DNA of 64,000 nt from Monarcha castaneiventris obscurior (taxonomy: Eukaryota; Chordata; Aves; Passeriformes; Monarchidae). Numbering within the stretch: the first letter of the stretch is position 1; each line of letters begins with the position of its first letter. The stretch is taken from positions 1,116,001 through 1,180,000 of the forward strand of contig JAMPIT010000437.1 of NCBI GenBank assembly GCA_026261815.1, given 5' to 3'. The translations under genes were made by a program, and so were the position numbers. The notes beneath the pieces are model-generated. The model was given only the letters and a program-made list of their open reading frames with translations, was not told the DNA's origin and made no database searches. This document shows, in pieces, positions 1-11,125 of this stretch.

Positions 1-390
1 AGCCCAAACCATTCCATGATTCTAGGACTTTGGAGAAGTCATTTTAGTCTGTCTGTGTATCCATCCTTCCCGCAGGCAACTGGGAATAGTCCTTCCTGCC
101 TGGGTAGTGGGTGAGCTCAGGCTCTGTGGTGTTTGCAGGGGGGTTTAACAAACACTTCTGTGGGGAAGGGCAGCTTCTGTGTTTGCAGCCCGGGTCTCAC
201 GCTGCTCCTGCAGGGGGATGCAGAGGCAGGGGGAGGAACCTGGGCCCCACCAAGGGTTTGAATGCATTTCCTGCTTTCCACACCTCTGACAAACTGCAGC
301 CTTCAGAACCTGCTCCTGCCACGCTGACTCTTCCAGGAGTGACACCTCCAGATGTTATTTTACATCGTGTTAGCTACAAAATTCTCCTTT

Positions 391-600
391 ACATGGAATC
401 GTCAAATGGTTGAACTTGGAAGGGACCTTAAAGCCCATCCAGTGCCACCCCTGCCCTGGGCAGGGACACCTCCCACTGTCCCAGGGTGCTCCAGCCTGGC
501 CTTGGGCACTGCCAGGGATCCAGGGGCAGCCACAGCTGCTCTGGGCACCCTGTGCCAGGGCCTGCCCACCCTCACAGGGAACAATTTCTCACTAATAACC
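391..600 (-). mobile_element. CR1 3' fragment
   Basis: Reverse complement of the CR1 3' end: a TTGGAAGGGACCTTAAAG-type end, then the CATCCAGTGCCACCCC, CAGGGACACC and CCAGGGATCCAGGGGCAG modules in order. Confidence 0.9.
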
Positions 601-639
601 AATCCAAGCATGTTTTACACCTAGTAATAAATTATTTGG

Positions 640-693
640 GATAATAAGATGGGATTTAAGGTCCCTCCCAACCCAAACCATTCTGGGATTCTA
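640..693 (+). mobile_element. CR1 terminal scrap
   Basis: Plus-strand CR1 terminus: GATTTAAGGTCCCTCCC followed by AACCCAAACCATTCTGG. A similar terminal scrap lies at 1-30. Confidence 0.75.
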
Positions 694-799
694 CACCTCA
701 GACAAGTGCTGATTTGAGGTTTTGTCCCTTTGTGCTGAAAACCATGTGTTTAATGGGATACAAAAAGTGAGAATTGTCTGTTTTTCCCATTCTTCCCAG

Positions 800-968
800 G
801 GGCCAGGAGTTCTGGGTGGATCTGAACCTTATGAAGTTATATGAAAGTGCAGAGTTCGACCAAATGCGGCGCCTGTCCACAGCCTCCTGCCCCAGCTCCA
901 GCTCCAGCTGCTACACGGTGTGGAAGTACTTCTGCAGGGACCACTTTGGCTGGAGAGAGTACTCAGAG
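800..968 (+). CDS. TIPARP: TIPARP coding exon (first in window)
   Basis: The exon follows a pyrimidine tract and AG at 798-799. Its first base completes a codon begun in an upstream exon outside the window. It ends in phase 0 before GT at 969. It encodes GQEFWVDLN through FGWREYSE, the part of TIPARP just before and entering the WWE region. A serine-rich stretch (CPSSSSSC) comes from a run of AGCTCC repeats and looks like local slippage. Confidence 0.93.
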
Positions 969-3900
969 GTATGGCCCCCTTCCTTCCCAGCCCTGCTCCT
1001 GCCCTGCAGCCCCGAACTCTCCATACAGTGCACCCTAAATACATTTGTGTTCAGCCTGGTTCCTCTGCAGACTCTCGGGGACGTGATTTGGAGTTCCTGC
1101 TGAGGATCAGGAGGGTCAGTGTTCAACTGAGAAAGCAATAAAGGGACAGCTCTGCTGGCCTGGGTTGTGGTTCTGTGATCCTGTGACTTGAATTAGCCCT
1201 CAAAACATCGGGGACACGAGGGCTGGCCAGACTGTCACACTGGAGAGCAAACCAGCTTGTGGCAACAGCAAGGGAGCCCCTCTGAAGCCTGATTTGGTTT
1301 TGTGACAGTGGGGTAATTTCTGCAGCCTTTAGAACACCCCCTCCACTCACCTTGGCAGCTTTTCATTGATTTCCCTGTCCCCAGAGCTCTTCTGAGGCAG
1401 GACAGGCACTGCCAGAGCTGTGGGGTGCAGCCCTTGGGCTGGGCGCAGCTGATGTTTGGAATGAAACCTCATTGGTGTTGGCAGTGCCAGAAATAATTCC
1501 TGAGTGTAAGAACTGGAGAGAGCTGGGCAGAAACACCACAAATGACAGGTTCAGGGTGTTTGAGCTGCGAGGAGAAGCGCAGGGCCTGGGTTTGTGCAGT
1601 GTGGAACAGGAACGTGAACTTCGGAGCGTGTGGTTTCTCACGTGTGCATTTCCCTCCCCCGTTTTCCTCCTGTTTTGCCCCGTTTTGCCCTGTTTCCCCC
1701 TGTTCCCCCTGTTTTCCCCCCTTTTCCTCCTGTTTTTCCCCCGTTTCCCCCGTTTCCCCCCGTTTTGCCCTGTTTTCCCCCCGTTTTGCCCTGTTTTCCC
1801 CCCATTTTGCCCCGTTTCCCCCCGTTTTCCTCCTGGTTCCCCCCCGTTTCGTTTCCCCCCGTTCCCCCCCGTTTTCCCCCCATTTTGCCCCGTTTCCCCC
1901 CGTTTTCCTCCCGTTTTTCCCCCGTTCCCCCCCGTTTTCCTCCTGTTTTGCCCCGTTTTGCCCCGTTTCCCCCGCAGCCGGTGGTGAGGCTGATCGAGGA
2001 GGCGAGCTGCCGCGGGCTGCGCGAGGTGCGCTTCGTCACCTGGCACAACCAGTACATCCTCAACATCAAGGACGGCTTCCAGCAGAACTCCTGCTTCCGC
2101 AGGGAGATCAAGAGGAGGCCCCTGCTGCGCTCCTGCGTGCTGCTCATGCCCTTCCTGCAGTAGGTATCCCGGGAAATGGGCAATCCCTGCTGCTCCGTGC
2201 TGGGCTGCCCGGGGGAGTCGTGTTCCTGAGGTGTGGCAGGGAACTGGCACTGCCAGGGGGGGAAATGGGAATGAGAGTCCAAAAGCTGGGTCATGCTGCC
2301 ACTTTCCTAAATATTACATGTCTGAGGAGCTCCTTACTGTTACTTAAATTTGTAATGTGCCTTGTGGGTGTTGGAACGTCAGGTTTGCCGAATTCCTGCC
2401 CATTTTTCAGCATCCTGAGCTATGGAAGGTGTCCCTGCCTGGGCAGGGGATGGCACTGGGTGAGGTTCGAGGTCCTGCCAGCCCAAACCATGCTGTGGTG
2501 GTTTAATGGGAGCACTGGGTGTGCTCACAGAGCCCTCACCCCTCTGGTCTCGAGGGGAGGCTGGATTTGGTCACAGCCTCAGCACACGTGGGCTGGGAGG
2601 TGTTTTTATGTAGGGTTTTACAGGAAGGAAACCCCAAGTTATTAGAGAGAAACTGGAGGAGGCCAGTAAAAAACCAAGAGTGGACTTGCTGGTAGAGCAG
2701 TCCTGGTTCCCATCCTAATGAAGAGTGGGGATGTCAGGGGTCCCCCTCGTGTTCTGCTGCCTGGGATCATTTTACCACAGTGATCTGCTAAAATGATGCA
2801 ATTCCCAATTAATTCCCAACTAATTTTGTTGGACCATGAGGCCCCCTCATGAGGGATTGACCAGCACTGTCTGTGCCAGCTACCAAATCTACAGACTAAA
2901 CTCTGTGAGTCTGCACCAAAGCTCATTCTGATTTTCTTTATCCAGAGCCCTTGGAAAGCTCACTTACACACACTGATTCTTGGCAAGAACAAGAGCATTT
3001 TAAATATTTATGGGATCTGTCCTTAAGCAGTCAGTGTTGTCTCCACTTCCCACATGATGCTACCTGAGATTTGTTCTTTTCCTCACCTCCCATCTGCTTA
3101 AATCTGTTCTAAAATTGGGAAAGAATCCTTGAATGGAAATGAAAAATGTTGACTTTTTAATGGCTTCTCCTGTAGAATAAATAATATAAATATTTTACAC
3201 CAGTCAGAAGAACCAAACAAAGTACACCAAAGGATTGCAGGATTTTTATTGGATTTGGTGTCTTCCTCATTAATCCATGATTTACTGGTAACCTCTGCTT
3301 GGTCCTCCAGTCCAGAGTGATGAGGCCCTACAGGAATATTTTTTTATCCATTTGCCCATCAAAGAGGAAAAAGAAATTGAAAACAACTGCATGCTTTGGT
3401 ATTTGATTGCTATTTTAATAATAATTTTTAGAACAAAATCCATTTTCTGGGTTTCTGCTCATCTGTTAATAACCAGTGAGAAGAACTTGGAGTTCAGTCA
3501 GATCCATGCAAATGAAGGGAATCCTGGCCTTGGCCTCGAGCAGGAGCTCACAGCCACTGAACACTCAGAGTGTGCCTGCCCTGAGAAGTGGGAGGGCTGT
3601 CACAGCTTCCCATGTGTCGATTTAAAAATAGATCTTTCTCCACTAAACTTCCCCATCCCAACCGCTCTCCTTGGATTTGATTTGATTTCTGGCCGTCTGT
3701 GGGGTTTGGAGAGCAGCTCCACTCTGGGTGCCTGGGCTCTGCTCTCTCCTGCTGCCTGCTCCGGGGCATGGGGGGGTTCCCCCAGCTTTTCCTAGGGAAA
3801 TACTTTGGGAAGATGCTTCTTGGTGGACTTTGGAGCTTGCTCCACGTGTTCTTGCAGCTGCAGGAGCTGTGCTGGTGTGAGCCAGGGCCCAGCAGGCACT

Positions 3901-5381
3901 GCACGGTCCCAGTGTTCTCCTTGGTGTAGGAGGGAGAATCCAGGGAGCAAGGATTTACTCGGCTGAGCAGGGGCTGCTCACTGAGGTGGGATCAGGGGAG
4001 CATAAATCACAGAGGCTGCTTATCTCAGCAGCTTCCAGAGTGTGGGGATTCCACAGAGCTGCAGGTGGGCGAGGGCAGAGTCCTGCTGGTCTCCGCTGGC
4101 TTTTCCAAGGGCTTTTTCCTGGCATCCATGGGGCTTCCTGGCCACAGCACCCTCCCTCAGCCCTGCCTGTTCTCCAGGCAGCATTCCCAGAGGAGGGGCA
4201 GGAAAATAACCAGCTGCAAATGCAAATCCACATCTGGCTGTGCAAATGGCAGTAAGAACCTTCCTGGGTTGGGAAGGGGCCTCGATGCCCATCCAGTGCC
4301 ACCCCTTGCCGGGGGCAGGGACACCTTCCATAGCCCAGGTTGCTCCAAGCCCTGTCCAACGTGGCCTTGGACACTTCCATGGCAATCAGAGGCTTTTCAG
4401 CCCCGCTGGGGATGAGCTGGAGGTGGCTGGAGGCTGCTGTGGGTGTCTGAGCACAACCTTTGTCCGTCCCCCAGGACCCTGGGCGGCAGCTCCGCGGTGC
4501 CCTCCCCGTGCTCCGAGCCTGCCTCCGCACACGACCTGTCCCCAGCTGCTGTCACCTCTCCCAGCTTCTACCCCGAGACCTGGATTGGCATGGATCCAGC
4601 TCAGGACTTCATCCAAGTGCCTGTTCTGAAGGAAGACAAAAGCTACAGAACCATTTATAACCTGTTCCACAAGACTGTGCCAGAGACCAAATACAAGATT
4701 TTGAAAATCCTGCGAGTGCAGAACCAGTTCCTCTGGGAGAAGTATAAAAGGTAAGAGAATGCAATTCCAGTTCTTTCATAATGGATATTCCCAGAGGGGG
4801 AATTTTATAAGAGAGATTTGTATCTCCTCTCACAGCTCTGCTCTTCCAGAGGGTGACACCATAATGAAAACAGCTTTTCTCCTCGGCTGACCTGCAGCGA
4901 GTACTCACCTTCACTTCCCACTTTCTGTTCCAGGAAAAAGGAATACATGGCCAAGAAGATGTCTGGGCTGGACAGGATCATGAACGAGCGGCACCTGTTC
5001 CATGGCACATCCCAGGACGTGGTGGACGGGATCTGCAAGCACAACTTCGACCCGCGGGTGTGCGGCAAGCACGCCACCATGTTTGGCCAGGGCAGCTACT
5101 TTGCCAGGAAGGCCAGCTACTCCCACAACTTCTCCAAGCGCTCCCCCAGGGGCGTCCACTTCATGTTCCTGGCCAAGGTGCTCACGGGCAGGTACACGGT
5201 GGGCAACCACACCATGAGGAGGCCGCCGCCCGTGGAGCCCGGCAGCATCACCAGCGACCTCTACGACTCCTGCGTGGACAATTACTTCGAGCCCCAGATC
5301 TTTGTCATCTTCAATGATGACCAGAGCTACCCCTATTTTATTATCCAGTATGAAGAAGTCAGCAGCACCGTCTCCATCTGA
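800..5381 (+). CDS. TIPARP: TIPARP (PARP7), 3' part: WWE region and mono-ADP-ribosyltransferase domain, 4 exons
   Basis: Joining 800-968, 1978-2159, 4475-4750 and 4934-5381 gives one open frame of 357 residues ending at a TGA (5379-5381). All junctions are AG/GT and the phases match. The product is recognisable as TIPARP: the C-terminal half of the WWE region (exons 1-2 here) followed by the PARP catalytic domain, ending EEVSSTVSI, close to the human terminus. The H-Y-I triad expected of a mono-ADP-ribosylating PARP is visible: His in LFHGTS (fragment residue 232), Tyr in GSYFA (264) and Ile in PQIF (331). Human residues 532, 564 and 631 differ from these by a constant 300, so the fragment is colinear with human 301-657 with no net indel. 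From family knowledge, TIPARP is an AHR-inducible nuclear enzyme that mono-ADP-ribosylates AHR and other proteins. The CCCH zinc finger and start codon are upstream of the window. Confidence 0.95.
969..1977 (+). other. TIPARP: TIPARP intron with C/T-rich minisatellite at its 3' end
   Basis: The first ~650 bases hold nothing I recognise. From about 1655 to the acceptor at 1976-1977 the intron is a continuous C/T-rich tandem repeat, listed separately, which doubles as the polypyrimidine tract for the next exon. Confidence 0.8.
1655..1976 (+). repeat. C/T-rich minisatellite in TIPARP intron
   Basis: About 320 bases of irregular units built from CCCCC-GTTTT-(GCCCTGTTTT), roughly 19-22 bases each. 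Nearly no A occurs on the plus strand. The opposite strand is runs of five or six G separated by AAAC or CAAAA, so G-quadruplexes are possible on the template strand. Long open frames across it on both strands are by-products of composition. Confidence 0.9.
1978..2159 (+). CDS. TIPARP: TIPARP coding exon (WWE region)
   Basis: The exon starts CCG GTG GTG after CCCGCAG and encodes PVVRLIEEASCRGLREVRF to LLMPFLQ, typical WWE residues including the TWHNQY strand and the FRREIKRRP segment. The donor is GTAGGT at 2160, leaving CA, which the G at 4475 completes as Gln. Reading on to a GT at 2164 would include an in-frame TAG, so 2160 is the supported donor. Third codon positions are strongly GC-rich. 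Confidence 0.92.
2419..2495 (+). mobile_element. CR1 3' fragment
   Basis: Diverged plus-strand copy: GGAAGGTGTCCCTGCC, GGGCAGGGGATGGCACTGG and a remnant of the AACCCAAACCAT terminus. Confidence 0.75.
4250..4400 (-). mobile_element. CR1 3' fragment close to a TIPARP exon
   Basis: Minus-strand copy with GGGTTGGGAAGGGGCC, CATCCAGTGCCACCCC, CAGGGACACCTTCC and CCTTGGACACTTCCA. It ends about 75 bases before the acceptor at 4474. Confidence 0.88.
4475..4750 (+). CDS. TIPARP: TIPARP coding exon (linker and start of PARP domain)
   Basis: Acceptor CCCCCAG at 4474. The first base completes CAG (Gln), followed by TLGG as in mammalian TIPARP. After a Ser/Pro/Ala-rich linker it encodes SFYPETW, QDFIQVPV and the stretch from EDKSYR through the LRVQNQFLWEKYK region of the catalytic domain. 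It ends AAA AG before GTAAGA, phase 2. Confidence 0.95.
4751..4933 (+). other. TIPARP: TIPARP short intron
   Basis: 183 bases with donor GTAAGA and acceptor TTCTGTTCCAG. No repeat is visible. Confidence 0.9.
4934..5381 (+). CDS. TIPARP: TIPARP last coding exon, catalytic core
   Basis: Encodes RKKEYMAKKMSG, the NAD-binding and catalytic segments LFHGTS (His codon 5001-5003), the VCGKHATMFGQGSYFA segment (Tyr codon 5097-5099), FMFLAKVLTGRY, DLYDSCVDN and PQIFVIFNDD (Ile codon 5298-5300), then the stop. Ile at the third triad position is the TIPARP state and fits mono- rather than poly-ADP-ribosylation. Codons are GC-rich at third positions. Confidence 0.97.
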
Positions 5382-5640
5382 CAGCCTGTGCTGCTCCTTC
5401 GCAAACTCTCACCTGGCAGCCGTTGGTGTGGGGGGAATAAAATCCGGACACTTCCTAACTGGTGGAATGACTTGGAAGGAAGGAAATCTGAAGTGACCAA
5501 CTGTGCACTTGCTGGTTGATTCCCTATGTGGAAATTGTACATATTTTTCCATTGTTTATAGTTGAAAATCTGTGCCTTTTGTTATAAAACACTGTTTATT
5601 TATGTTAGTAAATATTCGTGTTTCAGAATGTGTCTGTGGG
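5382..5640 (+). other. TIPARP: TIPARP 3' UTR, proximal
   Basis: AT-rich sequence after the stop. A canonical AATAAA is at 5436-5441. A second candidate, AGTAAA at 5607-5612, is followed within 25 bases by GT-rich sequence (GTGTCTGTGGGTGTC), the better match to a cleavage site. The true end is not provable from sequence alone. Confidence 0.6.
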
Positions 5641-5969
5641 TGTCATTTCAGTGGCGTTCTCTGCCTGTCACACCCTGATCTCAGAATTTCACTATGGCCA
5701 TTTCTAGGGAATCAGAACCACATTTCATCCCAAGGATATTAAATTAGACATTCTCCCAGCCAGTACTTTTTATTATCATACTTCAGAGAGATTGGGGGAG
5801 AGGTCACAGAACTACCCCCCTGCTCATACTTGGCATTATTAAACAGGAGAACACAAATAGATCGTTTTCTAAAATCAAGGAAAATTAGGAAGAGATCAGC
5901 ATGGGCAGTGGGGAGGGTTTAAAACCTGGGCTGGCTTCCCAGCAGCTGCTGGGACACAGTCTGTCACTT

Positions 5970-6040
5970 GTTGGTGTCCCTGCCTGGGGCAGGGGATAGG
6001 ATGGGCTGGAGGGTCCCTCCCCTCCCACATCACTGGCTCT
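5970..6040 (+). mobile_element. CR1 scrap
   Basis: Short plus-strand match to the terminal CR1 modules (GTCCCTGCCTGGGGCAGG, GGAGGGTCCCTCCC). Confidence 0.6.
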
Positions 6041-9000
6041 GGAATTGTTCACCTCAAGCCCCATGGTTTGGATGTAGCTGAGGTGCCCTGTCCTCACTGG
6101 GACCTTTACAAGGAATCGTGTTTCCCTCTCGGGGCTCCTGCAGCAGCACGGGTGTGGCCAAGGAGCCCTCACTGCCCTCCAGGGAGCTCCTGTGGGGCTC
6201 AGGTGGCTCCTGGGATGGGAAGGGACCCTCAGGCTCTGTGTCCTGGGGCTCTGCCCAAACTCAGCTGGGCTTGGAGCTGTGCCTTGTGACAGGCTGCTCC
6301 ACATTTGCTTCCTGGGGCCTCACAGAAACCTGTTCTGCCACGGGACTGAATTCCCTGCTCCCACCAGCACCCCACTGCTGGTTCCTCTCCTCTGGATCAC
6401 TCCTGGTTTCCTGCAGGTCAGCTCAGCTGCAGGTGAGCAGAGGAGGAAGGCACAACCAGCTGGTTCCAGATGACCCCAATCTCCTGAGGCTCTTGGCAGT
6501 GCTGGGGGAGCTCACACTGCGGGTGGAGACTTTGGCACGGTGGGATGGGAGCTCTCAGCTGGGATGTCCAACGTGGAGCTGCTCCTGCCCACAGCTCACA
6601 TCCCATGGGATGGCTTTGGAAAGGTACCGGGGTGAGGGTGGCTGAGGAAAGGTGAAGTCACTGGTGGGCTGGTGGTGTCCGTGCAGCTCAGGGGGGTCTG
6701 CACCGGGGGCTGTGGTGGCTTCAGAACAGAGATTTTGGATTCACTTCAGAGCCAAAGCCATGGAATGAGGGTTGCTGTTCCTGTGGGTTTGTGTGGAGTT
6801 GTTCCCTTGCTCGAGGCTCCTGACCAGGCTGGGCCTGGGATGCACAGGATGGGAGTGGGAGGTGGGATAGGTGCTCAGAGTGGGGACTTTGTCTTCCCTC
6901 CCACTTCCCACAGGCAGGAAGTCAGTTGTGGTTTTTCCTTGGATGATGTAATGGGGTTTTGCTTTTCTGGGTCCTTCTCCTCCGCAGCCCCGTGCCCAGG
7001 GACACTCCCGGGGAGGGGTGATCCTGAACCTTCCCCTTCTCACCTTCCCTGGGGCTGCGGGACGAGGAGGGAGCTCCGTGACGCCGCTGCCAATGCACTG
7101 ACAATATTTATGGTGTTTCCGTGACGACGCGCTGAGTGTTTGAGCCGCCCTGCAAGGGCTGAGCACACCGGCGGCTCCTCCTGGGTGCCACGGCCTGGTG
7201 TCCTCCTTCTGAGCCACCTGAGCCTGGCCCAGGGCTTATCCCTGCGGATCCCGGGGATCCCGGCCGGTCCCGGGGCCGCAGCCGTGTCACCGTCACCGTG
7301 CCCGGCCAGCCGAGCCCTGGTGTCCCTCCATCGTCCATCCGCAGCGCTCCGGGCTCATGTGGGATCATTCCCGGTCTCCAGTTCCCTGGGCAGGGGCAGA
7401 ACGTGCCCCTAATTACGCTAATTGCCTCCTACGTGCGCCGGGGCAGCGCCGTCCGTGGCAGCGGCTGCTCGAGGGACCCCCGAGCAGAGCCCTGAGGAAT
7501 TGCCTGTTCCTAAATCCTGCTCCTGAGAGGGGCACTGGGACAGGACGGGCCCGATCCCGGCTTTGCCAAGGGGCTGTTGCCACTCTTTGCCCTGTTCCCG
7601 TTCTCGCTCTGTGCCTGTTAGAATGACACGAGTGCGGTGACACCCTGCGAGCCGGGATGGGGCAATAATGGGGCAATAATGGGGCAAAAAAATGCCCGAC
7701 TGCGGCTCCATTCTGAGCTGGGCTCCGCCTGTGCCCGCAGCCGGGACAGCCTCCGGCCCTGTCCCCAGGGTGCCGTGGCACCGATGAATCCTTCCCGTGC
7801 CTCTCGCCCTGCTCTCGGTGCTGTCACCGGGGGAGAATTCGGGGATGAAACCGGGTGACAAAGGAGGGTTGGCGATAAGGATCTCGCTGTGTCACTACCG
7901 GCATTGCCGGGCTGACACACCTTTGGGCCAGGCCGTGTGTTGTGAAAAGCCCCTCGGGGAGCTAGTGGCCCTGTGGGGCCGAGAGGGACCTGCTGGGCTG
8001 GCTGGGCCACCGGTGGTGCTTCTGTTCCCGTGGGAAGCCGGGGGGGCTCCGGGAACTTTTTGGGCACCCTGTGTTTGGGGAGTGCCAGCCCAGCTGGGCA
8101 GGCAGCAGGTGGGACAGTGGCGTGGGTGACAGAGAAGGATGAGGTCAGCTCTGCCGCGGTCACTGCTGCTGCCTGGGATTTGTCATGAAACAGCCTGTTC
8201 TGGACAGCGGGATAAAGGTGCCCCAGGGGCCGGGAGGAAGGAACAGTTTGAGCAGGAGCTGATTTGGGAGCTGGGCAGAAGGGCAGGAGCTGTTCCTGGA
8301 GGAGACACTGAAGTGTCAGCAGCCCAAAGGTGCTGTGGGAACGGCCAGACCTTGCCCCTTCCCACAGGGGCCAAACGCTGCTCCCGGGGCAGCCGCCCTC
8401 GCCAGGGGCCTGCCTGGGCTCGGGAACACCCCCGAGCTGCTCCCTGCTCCTGCCTGGGGTTGTACCGCTGATTCTGGGGCTGTCCAGCCGCGGGATTTCA
8501 TCAGAGAGCAGCCCTGGAGTGGGAAATGTTCCCTGTCCCCTCCTTCCAGGCGCTGAGGGCTGAGCTCTGCGGGGCTGTTTGGGGAAGTGGCTTCACGGAA
8601 GGTGCAGGCAGTGAGTGGGAAGGAGCCCTGGGAGGTGTCCTGTGAGTGGGAAGGAGCCCTGGGGAGTGTCCAAACCAACGTCCTGCTCAAAGCAGGGTCA
8701 GCTCTGAGGTCACACCAGAGAGTTCAGGGCTGCCTTGGGCCTGCACGGGAAAACCTGCGGGGCTGGAGCCTGCTCGGCTCCTGGACAACCTCCAACCACG
8801 GCAATGTCCCTGTGAGGGGTAAAAACATCCTTAAACCCAGGATTACGGTGCCCCAGGCTGATGTACCCCATCTCCTGCTGTCCACGGGCTGCAGTTCGTG
8901 TATGTGACTTCCAGGCTTGTAGCAGGGGCTGTAGGAGAGGTACTGGAGATGAGTGAGACCATCAATGGATGCAGCAAGAGGTTTCTTGGGAGCAAGATGC

Positions 9001-9404
9001 CAGAGCTGGGTGGCTCTCCAAGGACTTCCACAGGATTTCTGTGGCTGTCCCACAGCTCACTTGAGTTTTGCCTGGGAAAAAAAACCCTTTCCTCTCAACT
9101 CTGCAGGGAGAAGCAGAGTGAGATGAGGCCGGGGTGCCCTCGGTACCACAGCAGGGTGGGCACAGACTGGCCCTCGGTTTCCTCCTACTGGAGGGGAATT
9201 TGGCACCTTGTGAGGGGCTAAGTCATGGAGTGCAACACACCACGAGCCTCCTCCTGCTTCCCAGCACCAAACCCCTGCCCAGCCTGGGGGCAGGGATCTT
9301 TTCATTTGTAGTTTTTCATGTGGAAATCTGAGGTTCTGACACAGGAGTGAGAACTGGGGGATGGATGCAGGGAACATCTCTGGCTGCCCCTGGGGTTTCT
9401 CCAT

Positions 9405-9720
9405 TCCCGCCGTGTCATCATCATCCGACCATCACAGCACATCCTCTGCATTAATATTTATTTTTCTCTTATGGCTACAAAGTCTGTTTTTATGCGAATA
9501 ATTTCCCACAGACCCAACAACAAATGTCAGGTTGACCTAAGGGCTGTTGTTGCCTCTACTTTCTTCGGGCTCCCTCTTGTCCAACCAGCCGGGTACAAGT
9601 TGTCTCATGCGTAATTAGGCTGTGATAAATCATCTCCTGCCTTCTCCCCGTGCACGAGGAGCACATTCCCATGTGCTGACCCACGCTGGGCTTTGTTTGT
9701 CTGTGCACTTTGTGCACTCC
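9405..9720. other. AT-rich non-repetitive block, candidate conserved element
   Basis: It stands out from GC-rich CR1 surroundings and carries clustered transcription-factor-like words: TTATGCGAATAATTT, GTTGACCTAAG, GCGTAATTAG and TGATAAATCA. No reading frame is convincing. The regulatory role is an inference from texture only. Confidence 0.3.
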
Positions 9721-9864
9721 CTGTACCTCTGCAGCTGAGCAGGGCCCGGCCTCGCCCGCAGCCGCTCCAGCTCTCTGCAGCTGGATGGGGACAGGAATCC
9801 ATTCCACAGCCACGGATTGCAGCTCCTCTGGGATGGGCTCGTGGGGGGACGCGGGTTCAGCTCG

Positions 9865-10010
9865 GTGGAGATGATCCCAGAGCAGCTGTGGCTGCCCCTG
9901 CATCCCTGGCAGTGCCCAAGGCCAGGTTGGACATTGGGGCTTGGAGCAGCCTGGGACAGTGGAAGGTGTCCCTGCCATGGCAGGGGTGGGATGAGATGGG
10001 ATTTAAGTCC
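9865..10010 (+). mobile_element. CR1 3' fragment
   Basis: Contains the CAGAGCAGCTGTGGCTGCCC, CAGTGCCCAAGGCCAGG, TTGGAGCAGCCTGGGACAG and GGTGTCCCTGCCATGG modules in order. A short minus-strand scrap follows at 10128-10158. Confidence 0.92.
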
Positions 10011-10639
10011 TGTGGCCCCTGATGTCCATGCAGACAGAGGGTGGATCTGCTGTCCAGCTCTGAGCCCAGCTCCTGGCCCAGCCTGGAGAGTGAACACCTC
10101 ATTCCCACCTCTGCTCTCCACCAGAACAGGCTGCTCCAAGCCCTGTCCAGCCGGGCCTGCTCATGCTGCTGCCCCCAGGATGGGTGTTCACTGAGAACCA
10201 TCCCAAACACCCTCAGCCGGGTCACAGGAAGGACAGGACAGGGAAGTTCTGCAGTAAATACCACCATGGAATCAAATTCCTGTTTGTTTCCCATGAACTC
10301 GGTGTTTGCACAGTCAGACCAAAGGGCTTTGGCTTTCACTCGGATGCAGCACCGAGGCCAAGGCACCAACTGATGCCTTTTCCAGATAATCACAGCTGGG
10401 ATCTGCTGAGCTCAGAAGTCTCCTGCTGACGGAGACATTCCAGGTGCTTTCTGTCTCCTTCCTGCCCATTTTCCAGAGCATCAGGCATGGGAAGCGCATT
10501 GTAGAACTGTTTGATAAAACCACACAAGTGTTTATAGTGCCCACATTTGTACCACATTGTAGTGCACAAAGAGCAATAATTACTGCAAGCAGTAAACCAG
10601 GGAAAGGAGGAATATTGGTTTGCATTCAGAGCCCCCCGT

Positions 10640-11125
10640 GTGTCCTGGCCTGGAGCTGCTGGGGGGCTGCAGGGCTCCGTCCAGAGGAGGCCCCGGAGCT
10701 GCTCCAGGGCTGAAGCCCCTCTGCTCTGGAGCCAGGCTGGGAGAGCTGGGGGTGCTCACCTGGAGAGGAGAAGGCTCCAGGGAGAGCTCAGAGCCCCTGG
10801 CAGGGCCTAAAGGGGCTCCAGGAGAGCTGGAGAGGGACTGGGGACAAGGGCTGGAGGGACAGGACACAGGGAATGGCTTCCCATTGCCAGAGGGCAGGGC
10901 TGGATGGGATTTTGGGAGGGAATTGTTTCTTGTGAGGGTGGGCAGGCCCTGGCACAGGGTGCCCAGAGCAGCTGTGGCTGCCCCTGGATCCCTGGCAGTG
11001 CCCAAGGCCAGGCTGGACATTGGGGCTTGGAGCAGCCTGGGACAGTGGAAGGTGTCCCTGCCATGGCAGGGGTGGCACTGGATGAGCTTTAAGGTCCTTC
11101 CAACCCAAAGCATTCCATGAGGAGG
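10640..11125 (+). mobile_element. CR1 3' fragment, one of the two longest copies
   Basis: About 480 bases. It starts with a GGCCTGGAGCTGC module, continues through CTCCAGGGAGAGCTCAGAGC, GGGGCTCCAGGAGAGCTGG and GGACAGGACACAGGGAATGG, and ends TTTAAGGTCCTTCC then AACCCAAAGCATTCCATG. It is intact enough to place the shorter copies in the window. No reverse transcriptase reading frame remains. Confidence 0.95.

Larger units (their letters stand above)
2160..4474 (+). other. TIPARP: TIPARP intron
   Basis: The intron contains a short plus-strand CR1 3' fragment (about 2419-2495), an AT-rich stretch (about 2930-3460) with nothing recognisable, and a minus-strand CR1 fragment (4250-4400) that ends only ~75 bases before the next exon. 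Confidence 0.75.
5641..9860. other. Intergenic, mostly unassigned
   Basis: Apart from a short CR1 scrap at about 5970-6040, I recognise no gene. From ~6.9 to 8.6 kb the sequence is GC- and CpG-richer, without clear promoter motifs or a long conserved-looking frame. 9405-9720 is a distinct AT-rich stretch listed separately. Confidence 0.5.

Noticed and set aside
2161..2165. Alternative TIPARP donor GT at 2164
   Set aside because: It would include an in-frame TAG and break the phase with the exon at 4475; GTAGGT at 2160 restores LQTLGG.
1363..2645. Long open frames on both strands (up to 367 codons) over the TIPARP intron minisatellite
   Set aside because: They consist of Pro/Phe/Cys or Gly/Lys repeats generated by the C/T tandem array, overlap a real exon in the wrong frame, and resemble no family.
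7000..8600. GC-rich stretch as a second gene promoter
   Set aside because: CpG content is moderate and no coherent motif set or exon follows; left as unassigned intergenic sequence.
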